This document shows positions 8,012 to 15,923 of a DNA stretch of 64,000 nucleotides, piece by piece. The DNA is from CAMLOF01 sp041913045 (GTDB taxonomy: Bacteria > Pseudomonadota > Gammaproteobacteria > Burkholderiales > Burkholderiaceae_C): contig JAYSGB010000018.1 of NCBI GenBank assembly GCA_041913045.1, forward strand, positions 12,748 to 76,747, in the 5' to 3' direction. Within the stretch, counting starts at the first letter, position 1. Each line of letters begins with the position of its first letter. Both the position numbers and the translations under genes were made by a program. The notes under the pieces are model-generated. The model worked only from the letters and a program-made list of their open reading frames with translations, was not told the origin of the DNA and ran no database searches.

Positions 8012-10767
8012 GTCTTTGTCTCCTGCTGCGGGGGCGTGCCAGCGCTGATGCCTGGCAGCCAGAAGCCAAAGCAGGCACCCTGGCCGGGCACCGAACGCAA
8101 CCACATGCGCCCCCCGAAATGCTCCACGATCTGGCGGCTGATGGACAAGCCCAGACCGGAACCCTGTGTGCGGCTCAGGCTGTCGCCACCCTGGCGGAAT
8201 TTATCGAATATTTGCGGCTGATCCTCCAGCAGCACGCCGGGCCCGTTGTCTTCCACCTCCACGGCTACGCCGTCCTCGCGGCACTCCACGCTCACAGCCA
8301 CCCGGCCATGCTCGGCAGGCATAAATTTGGATGCATTGGACAACAGGTTCATCATCACTTGCATCAGGCGGTCGGCATCGGCGCGCACCATCACGGGGTT
8401 GGGCGGGGCTGTCACCGTGACGCTGGCCCCACGCTCACGCAACATCTCGGCAGTGGTTTGCACCGACTGCTTGACCAGCGCCACGACGTCGATATCAGCA
8501 CCTCGCCAGTCGGCATGGCCGGACTCGATTCTGGCCATGTCAAGCACCTGGTTGATGAGCCGTGTCAACCGCTCCGACTCCGAGACGATGATGCCCAGAA
8601 AACGCTGCCGCTGAGCAGCCTGAATGTTTTCATCATCCGCCATGAGTTCGGCTAGCGCTCTGATCGATGTCAAAGGTGTCCGCAATTCGTGCGTCACGGA
8701 TGACATGAAGTCATCCTTCAGCCGGTCCAGGCTCTGAAGCTGCTCATTGGCGGCCTGCAAACGCTGGGTCGCCTGCTCAAGCGAGCGGGATTTTTCCTCC
8801 AGTTCGTTCGAGTGCAGGCGCAGGCGGTTTGCCTCGTCGAGGATGCGCATCACGTCACTCTCGTTGAGCGGCTCCTCCTTGACCACCGAGGCCACCATCA
8901 CACGCGCGGACGCGCTGCCGATTGCACCGGCAAGTTGAGTCTCGACAAACTGCACGAGCCCCGGGCTGCCCGGCAACTCATCCACCGACGCGACGCCCTG
9001 CGACTGCGCGTACGACTGGAAGAGTTGTTGCGCGCGCTCCATGCCCAGGAAGCGCCCAGCCAGTGGCAGCAGCGCTGCCACACTGGCCTGCCCGCGCCAG
9101 AACACCGGGTGCTTGGCGTTGGAATGCTCGCTGCGGTCGAATGCGTCAACGAACAGCAAGGCCTGGCTGGTCTCACGGGCCGACGGCGCACGCCAGACCG
9201 ACACGGCCACATAAGCCCCTGCGTTGAGCATCATGCTCCAGAACAGCGAATGGGTGAGGTTGTCCATCCCCTCGAGTCCGAACAGCTGCTCAGGCTTCAA
9301 CAAGGCAATGCCCCAAGGCCCATGCTCCAGAAACCCAGAAGGCAGCCAGCCAGACTTGGCCAGGGATGGCAGCATCAACGTATAAGCCCACACCGCAAAG
9401 CCCAGCAACAGACCGCTGATGGCCCCCTGGCGCGTGCCGCCTTTCCAGTACATGCCCGCCAGAAGCGACGGTGCGAATTGCGCCACCGCAGCAAAGCTGA
9501 TGAGGCCGATGCTGACCAGCGCATAAGCTTCACCTGCGAGGTGGTAGTACAGATACCCCAGCAACATGATGCCCAGGATGGCCAGGCGGCGCACCGTGAG
9601 GAGGAGCCTGGTCAGGTCTCCTTTCTGGGCATGCATCCACCGGGGACTGCGAAGCAGCACCGGCATGACCAAGTCGTTGCAGACCATGGTGGACACCGCA
9701 ATGGTTTCCACGATGACCATGCCGGTTGCGGCAGACAACCCACCAACGAAGGCGAGCAGCGCCAGGGTGCCCTGATCGTGGGCCAGAGGCAAGGACAGCA
9801 CAAAGGTCTCTGGGTCGATTGTTCCTTGCCCGAACGTGAGCAGCCCGCCCAGAGCAATCGGCAGCACAAACAGGTTGATGAGCAGCAGGTACAACGGGAA
9901 CACCCAAGCGGCACGCTTGAGATGGCGTTCGTCCACGTTTTCAACGACCATCACCTGAAACTGACGCGGCAGGAGGATGACCGACAACATGGCCAGGACA
10001 GTCAGACCGAACCACTGCCCGTAAGCAAAGACCCCACCCTGCCCCAGGGACAGCAGCCGCTCCAGTTCCGGCACAGCGCGGGCGCGGCTGAATATGTCGC
10101 CCACACCGTCAAACATGCCATAGGCAACGAACAGACCTACCGCCAGGAAGGCCAGCAATTTGACGAGCGACTCGAATGCAATAGCCACCACCATGCCTTC
10201 ATGCCGTTCGCCACTGTCAAGGTGGCGCACGCCGAATACCATGGTGAACCCCGCCAGTGCCAGTGCGAGGTAGAAGGTGCTCTCCTGCCACCAGGCTCGC
10301 GCTTCCGCCAGGGGCTGCCCCAGCGGCTGGGTCATCACTGCATACCCGACCGATATACCTTTGAGCTGCAAAGCGATGTAGGGCACGATGCCTACCACCG
10401 TGATGAGCGTGACCGCACCAGCGAGCACCGGGCTCTTGCCATAACGGCTGGAAATCAAGTCGGCGATAGAGGTGATGCGGTACGTCTTGGCGATTCGGAC
10501 CATCTTGCGCACCACGACCCACGCCAGGACCATGGCCAGCATGGGCCCAAGGTAGATGGGCAGGAACCACAAGCCAGAACTGGCAGCCCGCCCTACGCTG
10601 CCGAAGTAAGTCCAGGCTGTGCAGTAAACCGCAAGAGACAGCGCATAGACCCATGCACTGCCAATGACGGAGCGCCCCTGCGCGGCGCGCCAGTCGCCCC
10701 AATACGCCAATGCGAACAGGAGCGACAGGTATGCAAATGAGACCGCGACGACGACAAAGGCAGACAC
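8008..10767 (-). CDS. Transporter-type sensor histidine kinase (SLC5-STAC-HisKA-HATPase, CbrA/CrbS-like)
   Basis: 919 residues if started at the GTG 10767. The first roughly 520 residues are a 13-helix sodium:solute symporter fold (AYLSLLFALAYWGD, TAWTYFGSVGRA, FASLLAGMYWKGG-type helices). A STAC linker domain at about 555-640 (FLGMERAQQLFQSYAQS) and a coiled coil follow, then HisKA with His693 in VTHELRTPL, and HATPase_c with N, G1 (DNGPGV) and G2 (GSGLGLSISRQIVE) boxes. No PAS domain is seen, unlike CbrA. Family knowledge: CbrA and CrbS control carbon source and acetate utilisation and can transport substrate. A start at ATG 10812 is possible. I prefer GTG 10767 because it sits 7 bases behind a well-translated 27-codon ORF with GTGAGG as ribosome binding site and begins right before the first helix. 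Confidence 0.93.
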   Translation of the reverse strand: MSAFVVVAVSFAYLSLLFALAYWGDWRAAQGRSVIGSAWVYALSLAVYCTAWTYFGSVGRAASSGLWFLPIYLGPMLAMVLAWVVVRKMVRIAKTYRITSIADLISSRYGKSPVLAGAVTLITVVGIVPYIALQLKGISVGYAVMTQPLGQPLAEARAWWQESTFYLALALAGFTMVFGVRHLDSGERHEGMVVAIAFESLVKLLAFLAVGLFVAYGMFDGVGDIFSRARAVPELERLLSLGQGGVFAYGQWFGLTVLAMLSVILLPRQFQVMVVENVDERHLKRAAWVFPLYLLLINLFVLPIALGGLLTFGQGTIDPETFVLSLPLAHDQGTLALLAFVGGLSAATGMVIVETIAVSTMVCNDLVMPVLLRSPRWMHAQKGDLTRLLLTVRRLAILGIMLLGYLYYHLAGEAYALVSIGLISFAAVAQFAPSLLAGMYWKGGTRQGAISGLLLGFAVWAYTLMLPSLAKSGWLPSGFLEHGPWGIALLKPEQLFGLEGMDNLTHSLFWSMMLNAGAYVAVSVWRAPSARETSQALLFVDAFDRSEHSNAKHPVFWRGQASVAALLPLAGRFLGMERAQQLFQSYAQSQGVASVDELPGSPGLVQFVETQLAGAIGSASARVMVASVVKEEPLNESDVMRILDEANRLRLHSNELEEKSRSLEQATQRLQAANEQLQSLDRLKDDFMSSVTHELRTPLTSIRALAELMADDENIQAAQRQRFLGIIVSESERLTRLINQVLDMARIESGHADWRGADIDVVALVKQSVQTTAEMLRERGASVTVTAPPNPVMVRADADRLMQVMMNLLSNASKFMPAEHGRVAVSVECREDGVAVEVEDNGPGVLLEDQPQIFDKFRQGGDSLSRTQGSGLGLSISRQIVEHFGGRMWLRSVPGQGACFGFWLPGISAGTPPQQETKT

Positions 10768-10774
10768 CGCAACC

Positions 10775-10858
10775 TCACTCGGGTAGCTGGTGATTTGGCA
10801 ACACCCGACCATCGGGCAACGCTACCTGCGGGAGTTGTAATGCCAGCATCTGCTTCAT
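10775..10858 (-). CDS. 27-residue leader ORF upstream of the transporter-type kinase (CbrX-like position)
   Basis: The short frame reads MKQMLALQLPQVALP followed by DGRVLPNHQLPE and a TGA stop. It has the best Shine-Dalgarno of the neighbourhood (GAGGAGG, 5-base spacing, at 10864-10870 on the minus strand). Its TGA lies 7 bases before the kinase GTG, and the GTGAGG overlapping its stop can serve as the kinase's ribosome binding site. This architecture suggests translational coupling. In Pseudomonas, cbrA is likewise preceded by a small coupled ORF, cbrX. Whether the peptide itself has a role is unknown. Confidence 0.6.
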   Translation of the reverse strand: MKQMLALQLPQVALPDGRVLPNHQLPE

Positions 10859-10962
10859 GGATGCCTCCTCGTGATACCGGCCACAGGAGCCAGTTGTTTT
10901 TGTTCCCATTTTGCCGCGCTTGAGCTTACCCCGCACTTACCGTAAATGCATGTGTGCACCAT

Positions 10963-10994
10963 AAAGAAAAACCCCACCGGCAAGGCCGGTGGGG
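10963..10994 (-). terminator. Intrinsic terminator of the DUF4212-symporter operon
   Basis: A perfect 10-bp stem CCCCACCGGC/GCCGGTGGGG with an AAG loop (10972-10994) is followed on the minus strand by TTTTTCTTT. It lies 42 bp behind the symporter stop and separates that operon from the kinase operon downstream. Confidence 0.9.
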
Positions 10995-11036
10995 CTGTTC
11001 ATGGTGCCGGTCTGTCAACAGACCGGGCAAGACTCA

Positions 11037-12896
11037 TCAGTGAGCCACGGCGCCACCCGCACCCCTGGGAGTGCGAACGGAGTCCACCAGCTCAGCGATG
11101 TGGCCAGGAACCGGCGCGGTCATCTTGCTGACGATGTAGGCCACGGCGAAGTTCACGATCGCACCCACGGTACCGAAGGCTTCGGGGGTGATGGTGAAGA
11201 AGCTGTTCGCGCCACCGATCAGATCGGTGAACTCGGTTCCCTTGATGAAGAAGATGCCCTTGTGTGCGAACACGTAGAACAGTGTCACAAACAGGCCAGC
11301 CAACATACCCAGGGAAGCGCCCTTGTCGTTGATGGTCTTGGAGAAGATACCCATCATGATGGCGGGGAAGATCGTCGAGGCGGCAATACCGAAGGCCAGC
11401 GCCACGGTACCTGCTGCGAAGCTCGGCGGATTCAGACCCAGCCAACCAGAGATGACGATGGCCACGGCCATGGCAATCTTGCCTGCCAGCAGTTCACCCT
11501 TCTCAGAGATGTTCGGAGCGAACACACCCTTGATCAGGTCGTGAGACACGGCGGAGGAAATGGCCATCAGCAGACCAGCGGCAGTGGACAGCGCAGCGGC
11601 CAGACCACCAGCGGCGACCAGTGCGATCACCCAGTTGGGCAGCTTGGCAATTTCCGGGTTGGCCAGCACGATGATGTCGGCGTTCACGGTCAGCTCGTTG
11701 CCCTTCCAGCCTGCGGCTTCAGCCTTGGGCTTCACGGCTTCGCTCTTGTCGTTGTAGTGCTGGATGCGGCCGTCGCCGTTCTTGTCCTCGAACTTCAGCA
11801 GACCGGTTTTTTCCCAGCGCTTCATCCACTCGGGGCGCTCGTCGTACTTCAGGCTGGACTCAGGCGCGAACAGCACGTCTTTGTTGGCCTGGTTGGCCTT
11901 CACGACGTCGGCCTTCACCACCATCTGGCCAGTGGCGTCGGAGCCCAGACCCACAGCAGTGTTGACGGTGCCGAACAGGTTCAGGCGAGCCATGGCGCCA
12001 ACGGCGGGAGCCGTGGTGTACAGCAGCGCGATGAAGATCAGCGCCCAGCCAGCGGAGTAGCGGGCGTCGGAGACCTTGGGCACGGTGAAGAAGCGAACGA
12101 TCACGTGCGGCAGACCGGCGGTACCGATCATCAGCGACACGGTATAGAAGAACATGTTCAGCGTGGAGCCGGCAGAGGTCGTGGTGTATTGACCAAAGCC
12201 GAGGTCAGTCACCACTTGGTCCAGCTTGGCCAGCAAGGACACATCGGTACCAGCCAGATCAGCACCCAGGCCCAGCTGGGGCAGGAACACGCCAGTCAGG
12301 TTCAAGGAGATGAAGATGGCGGGAATGATGTAGGCCAGGATCAGCACGATGTACTGGGCCACCTGGGTGTAGGTGATGCCCTTCATGCCGCCGAACACCG
12401 CGTAGAAGAACACGATGGCTTGGCCGATGTAGATACCGGTTTCGCTGCTCACGCCCAGGAAGCGGGAGAAGGTCACGCCCACGCCAGTCATCTGGCCGAT
12501 GATGTACGTGGTGGAAGCCACCAGCAAGCAAACCACGGCGACGGTACGCGCGGTTTGCGAGTAGTAGCGGTCACCCACGAACTGCGGCACGGTGAACTTG
12601 CCGAACTTGCGCAGGTACGGAGCCAGCAGGCAGGCGAGCAGCACGTAGCCGCCAGTCCACCCCATCAGGAACACGGCGCCACCGTAGCCCATGTTGGAGA
12701 TGAGGCCCGCCATGGAGATGAACGACGCGGCCGACATCCAGTCGGCGGCCGTGGCCATGCCGTTGGTGATCGGGTGCACGCCGCCACCGGCAACGTAGAA
12801 CTCGGAGGTGCTACCGGCACGTGCCCAGAAAGCAATGCCGAGGTAGAGGGCGAACGTTGCGCCAACCACCACGTAGGTCAGGGTTTGAAGATCCAT
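11037..12896 (-). CDS. Sodium:solute (acetate-type) symporter, VC_2705-like subfamily
   Basis: 619 residues, SSS/SLC5 family with about 13-14 hydrophobic segments. It begins MDLQTLTYVVVGATFALYLG and contains the family sequence FYVAGGGVHPITNGMATAADWMSAASF. Pairing with a DUF4212 small subunit identifies the subfamily annotated as probable solute:sodium symporter (relatives of ActP); acetate or another short organic acid is the likely substrate, by inference. A hydrophilic insert at about residues 335-400, between membrane segments, contains an EF-hand-like loop (DKNGDGRI, Asp371, Asn373, Asp375) whose last ligand position is Asn382 rather than Glu. The gene follows its partner by 20 bp and ends in a strong terminator. 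Confidence 0.94.
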   Translation of the reverse strand: MDLQTLTYVVVGATFALYLGIAFWARAGSTSEFYVAGGGVHPITNGMATAADWMSAASFISMAGLISNMGYGGAVFLMGWTGGYVLLACLLAPYLRKFGKFTVPQFVGDRYYSQTARTVAVVCLLVASTTYIIGQMTGVGVTFSRFLGVSSETGIYIGQAIVFFYAVFGGMKGITYTQVAQYIVLILAYIIPAIFISLNLTGVFLPQLGLGADLAGTDVSLLAKLDQVVTDLGFGQYTTTSAGSTLNMFFYTVSLMIGTAGLPHVIVRFFTVPKVSDARYSAGWALIFIALLYTTAPAVGAMARLNLFGTVNTAVGLGSDATGQMVVKADVVKANQANKDVLFAPESSLKYDERPEWMKRWEKTGLLKFEDKNGDGRIQHYNDKSEAVKPKAEAAGWKGNELTVNADIIVLANPEIAKLPNWVIALVAAGGLAAALSTAAGLLMAISSAVSHDLIKGVFAPNISEKGELLAGKIAMAVAIVISGWLGLNPPSFAAGTVALAFGIAASTIFPAIMMGIFSKTINDKGASLGMLAGLFVTLFYVFAHKGIFFIKGTEFTDLIGGANSFFTITPEAFGTVGAIVNFAVAYIVSKMTAPVPGHIAELVDSVRTPRGAGGAVAH

Positions 12897-12916
12897 TTGT
12901 TTGGTCCTTTATGGGC

Positions 12917-13177
12917 TCAGTCTTCGTGCATGTCGAACTTGCGGTCGATGTCGCCCATCTTCTTGGCGTACCAGAAGATCAGGGCGATGAAGATGTAGAT
13001 GGAGCCCTGCTGGGCAAACCAGAAGCCGAGCGGATAACCGCCCAGGTGGATGCTGTTCAGCGCTGGCGCCAGGACGATCCCGGCGACATAGGAACAGATG
13101 AACCATATGACCAGCACCTTGGTCAGCAGTCCCAGCGTCGCGGACCAATAGGCCTTTGCATTGCTTTCACTTGACAT
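12917..13177 (-). CDS. DUF4212 symporter small subunit
   Basis: 86 residues with two membrane helices (TKVLVIWFICSYVAGIVLA and GFWFAQQGSIYIFIALIFWYAKKM), ending DRKFDMHED. This is the classic partner of VC_2705-type sodium:solute symporters and probably forms a complex with the large subunit in the inner membrane. Start choice: the ATG at 13186 touches the AGGAG sequence directly and cannot use it, whereas the ATG at 13177 has that AGGAG 9 bases upstream. The frame stays open to 13243 without a better start. Confidence 0.92.
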   Translation of the reverse strand: MSSESNAKAYWSATLGLLTKVLVIWFICSYVAGIVLAPALNSIHLGGYPLGFWFAQQGSIYIFIALIFWYAKKMGDIDRKFDMHED

Positions 13178-13324
13178 GAACGTCATCTCCTCAGAGTGAT
13201 GCTTTTCTTTGGCGGTTTGACCCACCACGCTTGAACACCGCAAGGGGACTCGCGATATTGCACGACTGACTTTCAGCGCCGTTGCTTACAGCGAACTTAT
13301 GAAATGACGTACCGTAGGCGAACA

Positions 13325-13338
13325 TAGGGAAAGTCCTA
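13325..13338. promoter_or_regulatory. Possible operator, TAGG-N6-CCTA inverted repeat
   Basis: The + strand reads TAGGGAAAGTCCTA. The arms TAGG and CCTA are symmetric with a 6-base centre. It lies about 150 bp upstream of the DUF4212 start and overlaps the cobT stop codon. It could be a regulator site for the symporter operon, but four-base arms can occur by chance. Confidence 0.25.
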
Positions 13339-14406
13339 GTGACCTTGTGCCTCCTGCGCCTGGCTGCCCGTCTCCCGCTGGGAAACACCAGCGGATTCGA
13401 AGCTGGCCATATCGCACAGAATGGCGCACGCTGACACCAGCAGCGGCCACGCCAGCGCCGCCCCCGAGCCTTCGCCCAGGCGCAGCCCCAGGTCCAGCAG
13501 CGGCTGTGCCTTGAGGTGCGCGAGCATGAGGGCATGGCCTCGCTCGCCCGACTGGTGGGCAAACACGCAGCGCTGCAGCACGTGCCGCTGCAGCTTTGAT
13601 GCAACCAGTACGGCGGCAGTGGTAATGAAGCCGTCCACGACGATGACACGGCGCTCGGACGCGGCCTGCAACACGGCACCGGCCATGGACGCGATCTCGA
13701 ACCCGCCAAAGGCTGCGAGCGCGTCCAGCGGCTCCGTGGCGTTACCGTGGCGCTGCAGCACCTCACGCAGGATGGTGATCTTGCGCTGCACCGCAGGCGC
13801 GTCAAGACCGGTGCCTGCGCCAGTGCAGTCAACAATGTCCAGGCCCGCCAGGCGCGCCATGAGCAGTGACGCGGCCGAGGTATTACCTATGCCCATTTCG
13901 CCCAGCAGCAGCGTGTTGCCGGGGAGTTGCCGCACCAGCTCGGCACCATTGGCCAGTGCCTGCGCGCATTGCGCGGCAGTCATGGCGGGCTGCTCGGAGG
14001 CATCTGCCGTGCCATGCGCCACCTTGCGCTGATGCAGGCCGTCGCGGGGGGCGAAGTCGTGGCGCACGCCGCAGTCCATCACCGTCAGACCAATGCCATG
14101 CTGGCGTGCCAGCACGCTCACCGCCGCGCCACCAGCCAGGAAGTTTTCAACCATCTGCCAGGTCACGTCGCTGGGGTAGGCAGAGACGCCCTTTGCGGCT
14201 AGGCCGTGGTCACCCGCGAACACCACCAGTTGGGGGTTGGTCAACGCTGGGGCTTCCGTGCCCTGGATGGCGCCCAAGCGCAGCGCCAGCGACTCCAGAC
14301 GCCCGAGCGACCCGAGTGGCTTGGTCTTCTGGTCAATCTTGCGTTGAAGCGCTTGCTCCAGCTGTGGACTGGAAATGTCGGGGACTGAGGGGATCTGGAA
14401 GGTCAT
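13336..14406 (-). CDS. cobT: Nicotinate-nucleotide-dimethylbenzimidazole phosphoribosyltransferase
   Basis: 356 residues. Activates the lower ligand by making alpha-ribazole phosphate from DMB and nicotinate mononucleotide, the nucleotide-loop arm of cobalamin synthesis. Recognisable segments are KPLGSLGRLESLALRLG near the N terminus, VFAGDHGLAAKGVSAYPS, LLLGEMGIGNTSAASLL and the C-terminal LDLGLRLGEGSGAALAWPLL with the catalytic Glu. The length is normal. The ATG overlaps the cobQ stop (ATGA). It is the last gene of the operon; cobS and the alpha-ribazole phosphatase gene, often next to cobT, are not here. Confidence 0.97.
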   Translation of the reverse strand: MTFQIPSVPDISSPQLEQALQRKIDQKTKPLGSLGRLESLALRLGAIQGTEAPALTNPQLVVFAGDHGLAAKGVSAYPSDVTWQMVENFLAGGAAVSVLARQHGIGLTVMDCGVRHDFAPRDGLHQRKVAHGTADASEQPAMTAAQCAQALANGAELVRQLPGNTLLLGEMGIGNTSAASLLMARLAGLDIVDCTGAGTGLDAPAVQRKITILREVLQRHGNATEPLDALAAFGGFEIASMAGAVLQAASERRVIVVDGFITTAAVLVASKLQRHVLQRCVFAHQSGERGHALMLAHLKAQPLLDLGLRLGEGSGAALAWPLLVSACAILCDMASFESAGVSQRETGSQAQEAQGH

Positions 14407-15923
14407 ACATGGCTCCGGTGCGGCTGTGAATGAGGTCTGTTGCTGATGAGTTCATCGAGCACACCAGGGGCGGTGTGCTGGGCAAGATAGTCGGCAAGGT
14501 GGTTGAACACGCCATCCAGCGTGGGCGCGCTGGCGCCAAACAGTGCTTGCAGCACGGCGGGGTCTTCAAACAGGCCGTGTAGGTACAAGCCCAGCACGTT
14601 ACCCGCTTCGTTCTGCCAGGCCAGGCCAGGCAGCACCTCGTGCGCCTTCACCCCCTGGGCCACCATGGCCGGGTGCAGCGCCGTCTGCCCGTGGTGGATT
14701 TCGTAACCGCTGACGGCCACGCCATCGAGAGCGGCCCAAGGGCCGCCATGCACCGACAAGGTGCCATGGCTGGGCTGCACGGTTTTGTCTTGCGCGAACG
14801 CCGTGACCAGCGGCAACAAGCCCAGGCCCGGTGCGTTGCTGGATTCAATGGACTCAATGCCATGGGTGTCTATCAACGCCTCGCCCAACATCTGCAAACC
14901 ACCGCAGATACCGAGCACCGCCCCACCCTTCTCGGCGTGGGCAGACACCGCCTGGTCCAGCCCCTGGGCGCGCAACCAGGCCAGATCGGCACCCGTGTGC
15001 TTGCTGCCGGGCAGAACGATCCAGTCAGCATGGGCCACATCTGCAGGGCTGCGTGCCCACACCAGGCGCACACCGGGTACGTTCTTCAGCGCCTGGAATT
15101 CGTCGAGGTTGCTGATGCGCGGATAAGCCACCACGGCCACGGTCAGGCGCAAGGCCCCGGCGGTGTGGGTGCGGTCGTCGAACACACCGTCTTCTTCCGG
15201 CAGGCCATGGCCGTAGAACATGGGCAAGGTGGCCACGGTGGGCACACCGGTCAGATCCTGCAACATCTGGGGGGCAGGCGCGAGCAGGCTGGCGTCACCC
15301 CGGAACTTGTTGAGCACAAAGCCGCGTATCAGTTGCCGTTCCTCGGCAGGCAACAAGGCCCAAGTGCCGTACAGGTGGGCAAAGGCGCCGCCACGGTCGA
15401 TGTCGCTGACCAGCAGACAGCGGGCCTGGGCATGGCGCGCCACGCGCATGTTGACGATGTCGCTGGCGTGAAGATTGATTTCGGCGGGGGAACCTGCACC
15501 TTCGATGACGACGACGTCGTGGGTATCTCGCAGTTCGTCGAGTGCCTGGCGGATTTGCGGCCACACGTGTTCGCTGCGCCCGCGCCAGGGCATGGCGGTG
15601 AGTTCAGGGTGAACCTGCCCCAGCAACACCACCTGGCTGCGGGTATCGGCCTCGGGCTTGAGCAGCAGCGGGTTCATGCGAACGTCAGGCATGGCGCGAG
15701 CCGCCAAGGCCTGAAAGTACTGCGCGGAGCCGATCTCGCCCCACTCGAAAGCATCACCCCTACGCTGGCCAGTGACGACACGGGCGTTGTTGCTCATGTT
15801 CTGCGCCTTGAAGGGCGCCACTTTCAAACCTTGGCGTGCGTAGTGCCGGCAAAGAGCGGTGGTGAGCCAGCTCTTGCCTGCGCCGCTGGTGGTGCCCAGC
15901 ACCATGATGCATTTGGCGGTCAT
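14403..15923 (-). CDS. cobQ: Cobyric acid synthase (glutamine-hydrolysing)
   Basis: 506 residues. Amidates adenosylcobyrinate a,c-diamide at the b, d, e and g carboxylates using glutamine and ATP. The N-terminal dethiobiotin-synthetase-like domain carries a P-loop variant (TTSGAGKSWLTTAL). A GATase1-like domain follows with the nucleophilic Cys in LGICGGLQMLG and the catalytic His in LGLYLHGLFED. Full length. ATGA overlaps at both ends tie it to cobC and cobT. Confidence 0.97.
   Translation of the reverse strand: MTAKCIMVLGTTSGAGKSWLTTALCRHYARQGLKVAPFKAQNMSNNARVVTGQRRGDAFEWGEIGSAQYFQALAARAMPDVRMNPLLLKPEADTRSQVVLLGQVHPELTAMPWRGRSEHVWPQIRQALDELRDTHDVVVIEGAGSPAEINLHASDIVNMRVARHAQARCLLVSDIDRGGAFAHLYGTWALLPAEERQLIRGFVLNKFRGDASLLAPAPQMLQDLTGVPTVATLPMFYGHGLPEEDGVFDDRTHTAGALRLTVAVVAYPRISNLDEFQALKNVPGVRLVWARSPADVAHADWIVLPGSKHTGADLAWLRAQGLDQAVSAHAEKGGAVLGICGGLQMLGEALIDTHGIESIESSNAPGLGLLPLVTAFAQDKTVQPSHGTLSVHGGPWAALDGVAVSGYEIHHGQTALHPAMVAQGVKAHEVLPGLAWQNEAGNVLGLYLHGLFEDPAVLQALFGASAPTLDGVFNHLADYLAQHTAPGVLDELISNRPHSQPHRSHV

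Noticed and set aside
8812..12998. Long plus-strand frames opposite the transporter-kinase and the symporter
   Set aside because: They mirror conserved membrane-protein genes and contain no motif; Gln/His/Gly-rich composition points to shadows.
13191..13835. A 214-codon minus-strand frame overlapping the end of cobT, where cobS might be expected
   Set aside because: It lies in another frame inside cobT and shows Ser/Arg/Cys-rich shadow composition without the membrane helices of CobS.
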